Part shown: piece by piece, positions 31,764 to 42,046 of the stretch
Numbering within the stretch: position 1 is the first letter of the stretch
Layout: each line of letters opens with the position of its first letter
Assembly: GCA_945931665.1 (NCBI GenBank)
Contig: CAMEPL010000010.1
Coordinates: forward strand, 1-49,028
Direction: 5' to 3'
DNA: 49,028 bases
Source of the DNA: an uncultured Clostridium sp.
Lineage (GTDB): Bacteria; Bacillota; Clostridia; Peptostreptococcales; Peptostreptococcaceae
Program-made: the position numbers and the translations under genes
Notes under the pieces: generated by a model
Seen by the model: the letters and a program-made list of their open reading frames with translations, nothing else
Database searches by the model: none
What the model was told of the DNA's origin: nothing

Positions 31764-32537
31764 TTAGATGTATTTTCTCATATTTTTTAAGGCATTCTTT
31801 TCTATTCTAGAAACTTGAGCCTGAGAAATACCAATTTCATCTGCTACTTCTATTTGAGTTCTTCCTTTATAAAATCTTAAATCAAGGACCAACTTTTCCC
31901 TTGAACTCAATTTTTTTATAGCTTCTTTTAGAGCTATTTCCTCTAGCCAATTTTCATCTGTATCTTTTTTATCTTGGACTTGATCCATTACAAATATTGC
32001 ATCACCATTATCTTGATATACTGGGTCAAATAATGATATAGGGTCTTGTATTGCATCAAGAGCCATCACTACAGATTCAACCTCCATATCTAATTCTTTT
32101 GCTATTTCCGATATTGTAGGCTCTTTTGAATTCGTTCTGATTAATTTTTCTCTTACTTGTAATGCTTTATAAGCTATATCTTTTAATGAACGCGAAACCC
32201 TAATTGGATTATTATCCCTAAGATACCTTCTTATCTCACCTATAATCATAGGTACAGCATAAGTAGAAAATCTTACATTTTGACTTAAATCAAAATTATC
32301 AATAGCTTTTATAAGTCCAACACATCCTATTTGAAATAAGTCGTCTACGTTCTCTCCTCTGTTATTAAATTTTTGTATAACACTTAAAACTAATCTCAAG
32401 TTGCCCTTTACAAATTTCTGTCTTGCTTCTTCATCTCCTTGTTTAATTTTAACTAGCAGCTCTCTCATTTGATCAGCTTTTAGTACAGGAAGTTCGGATG
32501 TATTTACACCACAAATTTCAACCTTATTTATAATCAT
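31764..32537 (-). CDS. sigG: RNA polymerase sporulation sigma-G factor
   Basis: MIINKVEICGVNTSELPVLK; sigma-70 regions 2-4; next to sigE. Confidence 0.95.
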   Translation of the reverse strand: MIINKVEICGVNTSELPVLKADQMRELLVKIKQGDEEARQKFVKGNLRLVLSVIQKFNNRGENVDDLFQIGCVGLIKAIDNFDLSQNVRFSTYAVPMIIGEIRRYLRDNNPIRVSRSLKDIAYKALQVREKLIRTNSKEPTISEIAKELDMEVESVVMALDAIQDPISLFDPVYQDNGDAIFVMDQVQDKKDTDENWLEEIALKEAIKKLSSREKLVLDLRFYKGRTQIEVADEIGISQAQVSRIEKNALKNMRKYI

Positions 32538-32626
32538 AAATTTCAGTCCTCTCTTAAAAGATTCTATATATGAAATTATTTACACATCATATATTTTTAT
32601 ACTTTTAATAAGGATTTATTTATCTA

Positions 32627-33361
32627 TTAAACAAATTTCTTCATTTCTTTTTTCAATCTAGAAATTATCTTTTTTTCTAATCTAGAAATGTAAGATTGAG
32701 ATATTCCAAGTATGTTAGCAACTTCTTTTTGAGTTTTTTCTTTGCCTTTTGTACTCAAACCAAATCTTAATTCCATAATTTGCTTTTCTCTATCTGACAA
32801 CTTATCTAATGCCATAAATAATAGGTTTTTATCAATTTCTTCTTCAATTATCTTATAAATTTCATCATTATCAGTTCCCAATACATCCGATAACAAAAGT
32901 TCATTTCCATCTAAATCTACATTTAATGGTTCATCAAAAGATACTTCAGATTTTTTCTTATTATTTTTTCTAAGACACATTAATATTTCATTTTCTATAC
33001 ATCTAGATGCATACGTAGCTAATTTTATATTTTTATCTAAATTAAATGTATTTACTGCCTTTATAAGTCCTATTGTACCTATTGAAATTAAATCTTCCAT
33101 ATCTATTCCTGTATTTTCAAATTTACGTGATATATAAACTACCAATCTAAGATTTCGTTCTATTAAAATAGTTTTTATATTTTCATCATATTCTAATTTT
33201 TGTAAAAGTTCTTTTTCTTCCTCAAGTGTCAATGGTGGCGGAAGTACATTTACACCTCCCATATAATAACAGCTATCAGGCTTTATTAGTTTTAGCTTAT
33301 TGCCTAATTTAATTAATTTCATAAACAATAATCTTTTTAGTTTTTGTATTTGTAATATCAA
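32627..33361 (-). CDS. sigE: RNA polymerase sporulation sigma-E factor (pro-sigma-E), TTG start
   Basis: [43 protein letters not shown] at 33361-33359 preceded by GGAGG. Confidence 0.95.
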   Translation of the reverse strand: MILQIQKLKRLLFMKLIKLGNKLKLIKPDSCYYMGGVNVLPPPLTLEEEKELLQKLEYDENIKTILIERNLRLVVYISRKFENTGIDMEDLISIGTIGLIKAVNTFNLDKNIKLATYASRCIENEILMCLRKNNKKKSEVSFDEPLNVDLDGNELLLSDVLGTDNDEIYKIIEEEIDKNLLFMALDKLSDREKQIMELRFGLSTKGKEKTQKEVANILGISQSYISRLEKKIISRLKKEMKKFV

Positions 33362-33377
33362 TTAAAAGTCCTCCTTT

Positions 33378-34205
33378 TTAATATAATATTCTCGGATTCA
33401 AAATTGCACTATATTCTTTATCATCAAAATTAGATATTCCGAGAATAATATTGCTTATTTTTTTATTATCTACATCGAGATAATCTGCTTTTATCCCCAA
33501 AATCATTCCAGCATTATTGTCGCCTACATGCTTGTAAGGTATCACTCTTACCCTGGCTGAAAGCTTTGGTTCTAAATGATTAGTTAAACTTTGGATATCT
33601 GAAATATCCATTTCTTCAAAATTATAATCTTCTGGTAAAAAATTTTCTAAAAGACTTGCCTTGATTATTACAACATCACTTTTACTAATAGGATCTTGCA
33701 ATAGATTTCCACTATCTAATAATGCCATACATTCTATATTTTTATCTAATATCTTTATTCTTATTTTTTTAGTTATATCATCTATGTGTTTTAATAATCT
33801 AAAATCATTAACTATTTTTTTCAATAATTTACAGCTAATATAAGAACATATTATAAAAAAAGATATAGTCATATGACTGATACCTGTAAAATAAATAATA
33901 AAATAAGTGCTTCCGGATATAAATATATTCACTAGATAAAAATTAAAAAGTACCTTTAAAAACTCTTTTCTATCAGTTATATTGAAAGAGATTAGAACTA
34001 TTATTATAAAAAATATAAATTTAGAAGGAAGTGTAAAAAAGATTTCTAATCCTTTATAAATATACATCACACTATAGATAGTTCCTATTATTGCCCCAGC
34101 TATTTGTTTAGATTTTTTTGTGTATATTTTTGTTATATATGTAGTACAATTTATTATAATATAGTTAATCAGTAAGTTTTCTAAAATATAATAATCTAAA
34201 TACAT
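33378..34205 (-). CDS. spoIIGA: Sigma-E processing peptidase SpoIIGA
   Basis: MYLDYYILENLLINYIII, multiple TMs, aspartic-protease-like ALLDSGNLLQDPIS. Confidence 0.94.
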   Translation of the reverse strand: MYLDYYILENLLINYIIINCTTYITKIYTKKSKQIAGAIIGTIYSVMYIYKGLEIFFTLPSKFIFFIIIVLISFNITDRKEFLKVLFNFYLVNIFISGSTYFIIYFTGISHMTISFFIICSYISCKLLKKIVNDFRLLKHIDDITKKIRIKILDKNIECMALLDSGNLLQDPISKSDVVIIKASLLENFLPEDYNFEEMDISDIQSLTNHLEPKLSARVRVIPYKHVGDNNAGMILGIKADYLDVDNKKISNIILGISNFDDKEYSAILNPRILY

Positions 34206-34282
34206 TATACTTCTCCTCTTTCTTACTTAATCACATAATGTACTAAAATCTATGACTGTTTTTAAAATTTTTTCTTAAATAT

Positions 34283-34328
34283 ATTATAGAATACTTCATT
34301 TAAATATTTTGTCATTTTCAACAGTCGA
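34283..34328 (-). promoter_or_regulatory. Candidate Spo0A-dependent spoIIGA-sigE promoter
   Basis: -10 TATAAT (34288-34283), ATGACA (34315-34310) with 21-nt spacer, 0A-like box AGTCGAA (34322-34328). Confidence 0.45.
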
Positions 34329-34362
34329 ATTCAAAATACTTTTCCTAAAAATGAGCAAAAAA

Positions 34363-34398
34363 ATAAAAAAACCTCCAATATTATTGAAAGTTTTTTTA
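34363..34398 (-). terminator. Possible hairpin terminator downstream of ftsZ
   Basis: aaaaaaacctccaatattattgaaagttttttt (imperfect). Confidence 0.4.
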
Positions 34399-34409
34399 TG
34401 TATTATTAA

Positions 34410-35579
34410 TTATCTTCTTTTATTTCTTAAGAAAGTTGGTATTTCCATTTCATCATCCCAGTCGTTATTTCTAACTGGTTCAGGTCTTTTTTCTATTTTT
34501 GGTTCAATTACTGGTTCAGGCTCTTGAACTGGTTCATGATGAGCTACAGTTCTAGGCTCTGGTTTAGCAACTGGTGGTATTTCATTCTTTTTAATTGGTG
34601 TTGGTTCAACATATCCACCTTGAGGAGCTTCATTAAAACCTGTAGCTATAACAGTTATCATTATTTCATCTTCTAAATCTTCTCTTATAGATGCCCCGAA
34701 GATGATGTTTGCATCTGGATCACATGATTCAGTTATTAAGTTAGATGCTGCATTTGCTTCGAATAATGATAAGCTAGGTCCTCCTGTTACATTAAGTAAT
34801 ACGCCTTTAGCACCTCTTATAGAAGTTTCTAACAATGGTGATTGTATTGCTTCTTTAGCAGCTTCTATAGCTCTATTTTCACCACTTGCATTACCTATAC
34901 CCATATGAGCTAGTCCTTTGTCTTTCATTATAGATGTAACGTCAGCAAAGTCTAAGTTTATAAGTCCTGGAACTTTTATTAAGTCAGATATAGATTGTAT
35001 ACCTTGTTTTAATACGTTATCAGCTATAGAGAATGCTTCTACTATAGATGTATTTTTTTGAACTACTTCAAGTAATCTGTCATTTGGTATAGTTATTAAT
35101 GTATCTACATTAGCTTTTAGCTCTTCAATACCAGCTTCTGCATTTTTCATTCTTACTTTACCCTCAAATCCAAAAGGTTTAGTAACAACACCTACAGTTA
35201 AGATCCCTTTTTGTTTTGCTAATTGTGCAACTACTGGAGCTGCCCCTGTACCTGTTCCACCACCCATTCCGGCAGTAACAAATACCATGTCTGTATCTTG
35301 TAGTAATTGTTCTATTTGTTCTTTACTTTCTTCGGCTGCTTTTCTACCTACTTCTGGATCAGCACCTGCACCTAACCCTCTAGTAAGTTTTTCTCCTATT
35401 TGAATTTGATTTTCTGCTTTCGATGTAATTAATGCTTGTCTATCAGTATTAATTGATATAAACTCAATTCCTTTTATTTTTTCTTCGATCATTCTATTAA
35501 CAGCGTTGTTTCCACCGCCACCAACGCCAAACACTTTTATCTTAGCATTATTATCAGTTTCTAAATCAAAGCTTAGCAT
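34410..35579 (-). CDS. ftsZ: Cell division protein FtsZ
   Basis: [26 protein letters not shown]-terminal [11 protein letters not shown]. Confidence 0.98.
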   Translation of the reverse strand: MLSFDLETDNNAKIKVFGVGGGGNNAVNRMIEEKIKGIEFISINTDRQALITSKAENQIQIGEKLTRGLGAGADPEVGRKAAEESKEQIEQLLQDTDMVFVTAGMGGGTGTGAAPVVAQLAKQKGILTVGVVTKPFGFEGKVRMKNAEAGIEELKANVDTLITIPNDRLLEVVQKNTSIVEAFSIADNVLKQGIQSISDLIKVPGLINLDFADVTSIMKDKGLAHMGIGNASGENRAIEAAKEAIQSPLLETSIRGAKGVLLNVTGGPSLSLFEANAASNLITESCDPDANIIFGASIREDLEDEIMITVIATGFNEAPQGGYVEPTPIKKNEIPPVAKPEPRTVAHHEPVQEPEPVIEPKIEKRPEPVRNNDWDDEMEIPTFLRNKRR

Positions 35580-35878
35580 ATATCGAAACCTCCCTCTCTT
35601 GTAATTATTTCTGTATATATATTAATTATATCATTTAATATTTAAATATTTAATGTATATTTATCAAAATAAATATATTTTATTATTTATATTTATTTTG
35701 ACTGTTACACTATACCTAAAACATCTTATGTACCATAAAAATCTATTTTTAATTATAACATTTATATTATATCATTTATTTTATTTAATTTGTTAAACTT
35801 TTTATAATATATGTAACTTATACACTAAAAAACTTAAAATTATATCTATTTTCACTTTTTCCACTTATTTTTTGCATG

Positions 35879-36619
35879 TTATTTATAAGTATATAGTGTA
35901 TATTTTGAAAAAGTCATGTCAATTTTTCCGTAATTTATATTTTGACTTTTCAAATCAATTAAAATTTGTGTCAGTTTTGCCATGTCATGTTTCATATTTC
36001 CGTTCTTATCTATTATTACTTTTATTCCCTCCTTTGTTTTCATACTAATTGTATTATCATCTAAAAATATAATACTAGCAATTTTATTACTTAGTCCTTC
36101 TCTTTTAATGTTTTTTAGCAATAATATTAATTTATCTTTGTCTTTTTTATTCTCAAAATATACTTCATTATCTTTTATAGTAAAGTCGGCTTCAACTATA
36201 GGACAATTGTTCTTTATTTTTTCATATTTTACTTTATCTATATATTTCATATCATCATCAATATAATAATAGTTATCTCCTTCATCTTTTAAGGCACAAC
36301 TAATGCTTTTTTCTTTTACATCTATTATTATTGAATGTGGAATGCCCAGTTTAACTTTTACATTTTCTATATATCTACTTTCATTAATATTTGCTTTGAC
36401 TTTTTTTAAATCATATGAAAATAAATTTTTGCCTTTTACAATCTTTGATAAATCTTTAATTTCTGTTTTTGAAAGAACTTCATTATTTACAACTTCTACA
36501 TTTTTTAAACAAAAGAAATCACTTTTTATAAATAATATAAAACAAAAGCAAAATAGAAATGCAAATAGAAATAGCATTATCAATCGATTTATTCTTATTT
36601 TCCTTTTCTTCTTTTTCAT
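35879..36619 (-). CDS. ftsQ: FtsQ/DivIB-type cell division protein
   Basis: Single N-terminal TM followed by POTRA-like FCLKNVEVVNNEVLSKTEI...KGKNLFSYDL. Confidence 0.85.
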   Translation of the reverse strand: MKKKKRKIRINRLIMLFLFAFLFCFCFILFIKSDFFCLKNVEVVNNEVLSKTEIKDLSKIVKGKNLFSYDLKKVKANINESRYIENVKVKLGIPHSIIIDVKEKSISCALKDEGDNYYYIDDDMKYIDKVKYEKIKNNCPIVEADFTIKDNEVYFENKKDKDKLILLLKNIKREGLSNKIASIIFLDDNTISMKTKEGIKVIIDKNGNMKHDMAKLTQILIDLKSQNINYGKIDMTFSKYTLYTYK

Positions 36620-36872
36620 AAAATCACTCCTGAAAATCTAAGTTTATAAATCAAAAATACTACACGGATGCCCTCATTTCCTACGTATCAATTAAATTTT
36701 TCTAAGCAAATTAATACTAAATCTTTTTCTTATTTATATAAAAAAGATGAAATATATTGAGTTTTGTCTTTTATACACTAAATACATTTCAAAGATACAG
36801 TTTTTTTCAAATTATACTGGTGAAAATTATATTTACCTATATCCTAAAAATGAATATCGTTTCTTTATATTA

Positions 36873-36923
36873 TAAAAAAAGATATAAGATAAATCATTTT
36901 ATTATGATTAATCCTATATCTTT
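36873..36923 (-). terminator. Hairpin terminator downstream of murG
   Basis: aaaaaaagatataagataaatcat ... atgattaatcctatatctttt. Confidence 0.7.
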
Positions 36924-36945
36924 TAGATTGACATTTTATTTAAGC

Positions 36946-38163
36946 TTATTTTTTCTTTATACCTATAACCTTAGGTTCTTGAGCAGATTGTTGCGCTACA
37001 TTTTCTTCTTGAACTTCAACTTCTTCTTTTTGTTTTTTATTTTTCTTTTTAGAACCCATAGCTTCATTGTATGATTTCATTATTTCATTGTATATTAAAT
37101 CAATTGCTTCTGGCTTACCTATTTTCTTTGCATTATTGGCCATATCTATTAGTAATTCTTTATCTCCAAGTAATTTAAATACAGCTTCATTTAAAGATTC
37201 TGGTGTTAAATCTTTTTCTAAAATGGCAATCCCTGCACCTTGAGATTCTATACTTTTTGCATTGTATTCTTGGTGATTTTCTGCTGTATAAGCTTTTGGA
37301 ATTATTATTGAAGGTTTACCAAGGGCAGTTATCTCTGCTAAAGATATTGCACCTGCACTACCAATTACTATGTCACTTGCTGCAAGCCCATCAGCCATAT
37401 TATCTAAATAAGGCATTACTCTTTGGTAAGGTTTAAGTTCTATATCTTTTATAGTTTCTATAAATTCATCATAATAAACCTTTCCTGTTGCAAATATAAA
37501 TGCAACATCTTCTTTTACCATATTTTCTATAACAAGTCTCATAGCATCGTTTATTTCTTCTGAACCACCACTACCTCCGTAGCATAGTACCATTTTTTTA
37601 TCTTCACTAATACCTAAGTTCTTTCTCGCTATAAACTTTCTAGCATTTAATATTTCTTTTCTTACTGGATTACCTGTAAGAACTAACTTGTCTTGGCTAG
37701 CTTCTGGGAATCTCTTATGTGAATCTTCAAAACTTGTAAGAACTTTTGTAGCAACTTTAGATAATATTTTATTTGTAACCCCTGGGAAAGAGTTTTGTTC
37801 ATGAACTATAGTTACTTTTTTGCTCATAGCTGCATTAAATAAAACTGGTCCACTTACATATCCTCCAGTACCGATTACGATATCTGGTTTATATTTTTTT
37901 ACGATTCTTCTAGATTGTTCTAAACCTTTACATAGTTTAAATACTCTCTTTATATTGTCTAAATCTATTTTTCTTTTAAAACCTTGAACTGTGACTGTTT
38001 TTAATTCAAAACCTGCTTTTGGAACTATTTCAGATTCTATACCATTTTTAGTCCCAACAAATAAAATTTCACAATCAGGATTATGTTCTTTTATTTTATT
38101 TGCTATAGCTATAGCTGGGTACACATGGCCTCCAGTACCGCCACCGGCTAATAATACCTTCAC
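36946..38163 (-). CDS. murG: UDP-GlcNAc:undecaprenyl-PP-MurNAc-pentapeptide transferase with Lys-rich C-terminal tail
   Basis: LLAGGGTGGHVYPAIAIA; ASDIVIGSAGAISLAEITALGKPSIIIP; tail GSKKKNKKQKEEV. Confidence 0.96.
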   Translation of the reverse strand: MKVLLAGGGTGGHVYPAIAIANKIKEHNPDCEILFVGTKNGIESEIVPKAGFELKTVTVQGFKRKIDLDNIKRVFKLCKGLEQSRRIVKKYKPDIVIGTGGYVSGPVLFNAAMSKKVTIVHEQNSFPGVTNKILSKVATKVLTSFEDSHKRFPEASQDKLVLTGNPVRKEILNARKFIARKNLGISEDKKMVLCYGGSGGSEEINDAMRLVIENMVKEDVAFIFATGKVYYDEFIETIKDIELKPYQRVMPYLDNMADGLAASDIVIGSAGAISLAEITALGKPSIIIPKAYTAENHQEYNAKSIESQGAGIAILEKDLTPESLNEAVFKLLGDKELLIDMANNAKKIGKPEAIDLIYNEIMKSYNEAMGSKKKNKKQKEEVEVQEENVAQQSAQEPKVIGIKKK

Positions 38164-38177
38164 TTCATCATCTCCTG

Positions 38178-39314
38178 TTAATTAATCTTTACTTTCTTTG
38201 AGATGTTTAACACAATTCCAATTTCGCCCATCAACACCGTGAGTGAGGTTCCTCCATAGCTTATAAATGGGAGTGCAACCCCTGTAGCGGGCATAGAAGA
38301 TGTCGCAACAGCTATATTAAAAGCTGCTTGTATTCCTATTTGAGCTCCAATTCCTATCACTACCATACATGCAAATATATCTTTTGATTTCATAGCTATC
38401 TTAACACATCTATATACTAGTATTACAAATAACATTATAACTAAAATACAACCTATAAGACCTAACTCTTCACCTATTATAGCGAAAATAAAGTCATTTT
38501 GAGGTTCTGGTATGTAAAAATATTTTTGTCTACTCTTACCAAGTCCAAGTCCAAAGAGACCACCAGACCCGATTGCATAAAGACTCTGTATAACTTGGTA
38601 TCCACTTCCAAGAGGATCTTGAAATGGATCTAAAAATGCTGTAAATCTTTTTAATCTATATGGTTCTGCTATGACTAAAACTCCAAATAATCCAATACCT
38701 GCAATTAACATAGTCATTACAAATCTCATATTCATTCCTGCTACAAACAACATAATAAATACAACTATTATTAAAGTACCAGCTGTAGACATATTAGGTT
38801 GTAACATTATTAATATAAAAAATATCGATGGAATTATTAAAATTGGTATAACACCTTTTGTCAAAGATTTTATATTTTCATATCTCTTTTCTATAACTTT
38901 TGCCGTAATTACTATCGTTACAAATTTTGCTATATCAGACGGTTGAAAAGTAGCTCCTCCTACTCCAAGCCATCTTTTAGCACCGTTAGCTTCTATACCT
39001 AATGGTGTCAAAACTAACGCCAAACATATAACAGTAAATATACAAAGTGGCAATGAATTCTTCTTCCAAAAATTATAATCTATATTAGACATAAACATCA
39101 TTCCCACAAACCCTAGCACTGCATATATTATATCCCTTTTTAAAAAGAAATAGCCATCATGGTGTTTAAATGATGCTTGAACGTAACTAGCACTAAACAC
39201 CATGACTATACCAAATAATACTAAGGCTATTGTTGTATAAAAAATTACTAAATCAAACTCCGTCTTCATCCCCTTTGTAATTTGCTTTTTAACTTTCAAA
39301 CTTTCATTAGGCAT
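38178..39314 (-). CDS. spoVE: SEDS glycosyltransferase SpoVE/FtsW (start uncertain)
   Basis: Multiple TMs, VIQSLYAIGSGGLFGLGLGKSRQKYFYIPEPQNDFIFAIIGEELG, PFISYGGTSL. Confidence 0.9.
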   Translation of the reverse strand: MPNESLKVKKQITKGMKTEFDLVIFYTTIALVLFGIVMVFSASYVQASFKHHDGYFFLKRDIIYAVLGFVGMMFMSNIDYNFWKKNSLPLCIFTVICLALVLTPLGIEANGAKRWLGVGGATFQPSDIAKFVTIVITAKVIEKRYENIKSLTKGVIPILIIPSIFFILIMLQPNMSTAGTLIIVVFIMLFVAGMNMRFVMTMLIAGIGLFGVLVIAEPYRLKRFTAFLDPFQDPLGSGYQVIQSLYAIGSGGLFGLGLGKSRQKYFYIPEPQNDFIFAIIGEELGLIGCILVIMLFVILVYRCVKIAMKSKDIFACMVVIGIGAQIGIQAAFNIAVATSSMPATGVALPFISYGGTSLTVLMGEIGIVLNISKKVKIN

Positions 39315-39368
39315 ATGAATGACTACCACCCTCCTCATCGCTATTAGCTTCGAAGGAAGAGGTTTAAA

Positions 39369-40724
39369 TTATAAATTGTTTACATTATCTTTGAAGTCTC
39401 GTCCTCTCACTTCAAAGCTTGTGTACATATCCCAACTTGCACATGCTGGTGAAAGTAAGACCACATCTCCTTCATTTGCAAGTTGAGCAGAAGTTTCTAC
39501 TGCTTCTTTCATATTTTTTACTATTTTTATAGTTTTAAATCCTTTAGCTTTTGCACAAGCCTCTATTTTTGGTGCAGTTTCACCTAATAATACTAAAGCT
39601 TTTACATTTTGTTTTGCAATATCTAAAAGTTCATCATAAGTACTATCTTTGTCATATCCTCCAGCTATTAATACAATCGGCTTTTTATAAGAAGTTACTG
39701 CTTTAATAGTTGAATCTGGATTAGTACCTTTTGAGTCATTTACGTACATAACTCCATCTACAGTTTTTACATATTCTAGTCTATGTTCTACTGCTTTAAA
39801 AGTTTTTAATACTTCTCTTATTACATCTATATCTATACCTGAAACATATGCACCTAAAGTCGCTGCCATACAATTTTCTAAGTTATGTCCTCCAGGTAAG
39901 CTAAGTTCATCTTCATGAAGAAGTACTATTTCTTTATCTATATTTATTACTATATTTCCTTCATCGTTTACATATACTCCTCTCACACCTTGGTTTTTTC
40001 TTGAGAAGTATAAAACTTGAGAGTTACATTTACTTGCTAAAGCTCTAACAGCTTCATCATCGTAATTTAATATTGTAAAATCATTTTCGTCTTGATTTTT
40101 AAATATATTAGCTTTTGCCATTATATAATTTTCCATCGTATGGTGTCTATTTAAATGGTCTGGTGAAAGATTAAGTATCATACTTACTTTCGGTTTAAAA
40201 TCTACTATACTTTCTAATTGGAAGCTACTAAGTTCTGTAATTAAGAAAGATTTTTCATCAGCTATACCAACAGTTTCTATAACTGGTTTTCCGATATTTC
40301 CAACCACATATGTGTCACATTTAGCTGCTTTAAATATTTCTCCTACTAAAGATGTAGTAGTTGTCTTTCCATTTGTACCTGTTATACCTATAAAAGTAGG
40401 ATTATTTGACAGTTCATATGCTAATTCTACTTCACCAACCACTTTTATATTACTAGAATATAATTTTTGTATGAATGGTAAGTCAAGAGGTACTCCAGGA
40501 GATACTACTGCTAAATCTATATGATCTACTTCTTCTGGATGGTATCCAAGTATATAAGTTGCATTTTTTATATCTTTTAATTCTTCTAATATATCTGCTA
40601 ATTTTTCTTCAGTTTTTATATCATTTACTGTTATATTAGCTTCTAATTTATCTAATAATTTTATAGTTGATATACCAGTCTTTGCTAAACCTATAAGTAA
40701 AACATTCTTTCCTTTTAAATCCAT
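39369..40724 (-). CDS. murD: UDP-N-acetylmuramoylalanine-D-glutamate ligase
   Basis: GITGTNGKTTTTSL; LILNLSPDHLNRHHTMENY; VNDSKGTNPDST. Confidence 0.97.
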   Translation of the reverse strand: MDLKGKNVLLIGLAKTGISTIKLLDKLEANITVNDIKTEEKLADILEELKDIKNATYILGYHPEEVDHIDLAVVSPGVPLDLPFIQKLYSSNIKVVGEVELAYELSNNPTFIGITGTNGKTTTTSLVGEIFKAAKCDTYVVGNIGKPVIETVGIADEKSFLITELSSFQLESIVDFKPKVSMILNLSPDHLNRHHTMENYIMAKANIFKNQDENDFTILNYDDEAVRALASKCNSQVLYFSRKNQGVRGVYVNDEGNIVINIDKEIVLLHEDELSLPGGHNLENCMAATLGAYVSGIDIDVIREVLKTFKAVEHRLEYVKTVDGVMYVNDSKGTNPDSTIKAVTSYKKPIVLIAGGYDKDSTYDELLDIAKQNVKALVLLGETAPKIEACAKAKGFKTIKIVKNMKEAVETSAQLANEGDVVLLSPACASWDMYTSFEVRGRDFKDNVNNL

Positions 40725-40743
40725 TTTAATTTACCCCCATCAC

Positions 40744-41709
40744 TTAAAATACTGCTAAAACACCTATCCAGCATAAAACTACAGTTGCAATCCAGAATAT
40801 AAATACAACTCTTGTTTCTGGCCATCCACATTGTTCAAAGTGGTGGTGTAATGGCGCCATTTTAAATATTCTTTTTCCATGAGTTAATTTGAAATAAGTT
40901 ACTTGTAACATAACAGATAAAGCTTCTGCTAAGTAGATAAATCCTACTATTACTATTAATAGTGGTGAATTAGTAAGAGTAGCAAATGCAACTACTGCTC
41001 CACCTAATGCCATTGAACCTGTATCTCCCATAAATACTTTTGCAGGATATGAGTTAAATCCTAAGAATCCTAAACAAGCACCTGCTGTTGCTGCAGCAAG
41101 TATAGCTACGTCAGAATTAGATATTGATACTGCAAATAGTATAAAGAAACATGATACTATTAAAGTAACACCTGATGCAAGCCCATCAAGTCCATCTGTT
41201 AAGTTTACTGCATTTACAGTTCCTATTATGAATATCATCATAAATGGTATATACCATATTCCTAAATTGATTATATGGTTTGTAAATGGTATAACAAGTT
41301 GTGTTGCGCTTGGTGATGCACTATATTGATAATATGCAATATATAAAGCAAGAGCAAACTGTAGTATTATCTTTTGATAAGCTTTAAGTCCTAGCGATCT
41401 TTTCATTTTTATTTTTATAAAGTCATCTAAAAATCCTACAAAACCAAATCCTACTATACAAATAAGCCCAACTATTAGTCCCTGACTTATTTTTGCTCTT
41501 GTAAGCCCTGTAATTAATATAGCTACTATCATCATAACACCACCCATTGTTGGTGTTCCGTTTTTTGCTAAGTGTGATTGAGGTCCTTCATCTCTAACCG
41601 TTTGACCAAATTTAAATCTAGCAAGCATTGGTATAAATATTGGTCCAAGTATTACTACTATTAAGAAACCAATCATTGCTGTATACGTAAGTTCTTTAAT
41701 TCCTAACAT
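40744..41709 (-). CDS. mraY: Phospho-N-acetylmuramoyl-pentapeptide transferase
   Basis: GTPTMGGVMMI, NLTDGLDGLASG, MAPLHHHFEQCGWPETRVVFIFW. Confidence 0.97.
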   Translation of the reverse strand: MLGIKELTYTAMIGFLIVVILGPIFIPMLARFKFGQTVRDEGPQSHLAKNGTPTMGGVMMIVAILITGLTRAKISQGLIVGLICIVGFGFVGFLDDFIKIKMKRSLGLKAYQKIILQFALALYIAYYQYSASPSATQLVIPFTNHIINLGIWYIPFMMIFIIGTVNAVNLTDGLDGLASGVTLIVSCFFILFAVSISNSDVAILAAATAGACLGFLGFNSYPAKVFMGDTGSMALGGAVVAFATLTNSPLLIVIVGFIYLAEALSVMLQVTYFKLTHGKRIFKMAPLHHHFEQCGWPETRVVFIFWIATVVLCWIGVLAVF

Positions 41710-41857
41710 TATTAAAACTCCTCTCCCTGTTGTTTCATCTTTTTTAATTAATTATTTTTCATTTGCGATTATTAACTTTTTTTATGCTAAATATTCCTAT
41801 TTATACATTTTAATCTTAAAGTTTTGTGTGATGACTGTAAAAATTTTGGTTGTGATA

Positions 41858-41983
41858 TTATGTTTCCAAGTTTAAAAACTTATTTATAATACTATCTACA
41901 TCTCCAATCTTATTAATTATATACCAAATTGATTCATTTTTGAAGATATTTATAATATAAGTATCACGTCGTAACGATTTCAT
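41858..41983 (-). CDS. Possible small ORF, LysM-like (not in the supplied ORF track)
   Basis: Manual translation: MKSLRRDTYIINIFKNESIWYIINKIGDVDSIINKFLNLET*; weak RBS. Confidence 0.35.
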   Translation of the reverse strand: MKSLRRDTYIINIFKNESIWYIINKIGDVDSIINKFLNLET

Positions 41984-42046
41984 TTACTATATCTTAATAA
42001 TCTTAAAAACGTCTAGAGTTTTATAATGTATTTGCTTGCTGTATAT

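Noticed and set aside
36757-37074. Plus-strand 105-aa ORF spanning the murG 3' end and terminator
   Set aside because: Low-complexity F/Y/L/I-rich translation overlapping murG and its terminator; no homology recognised.
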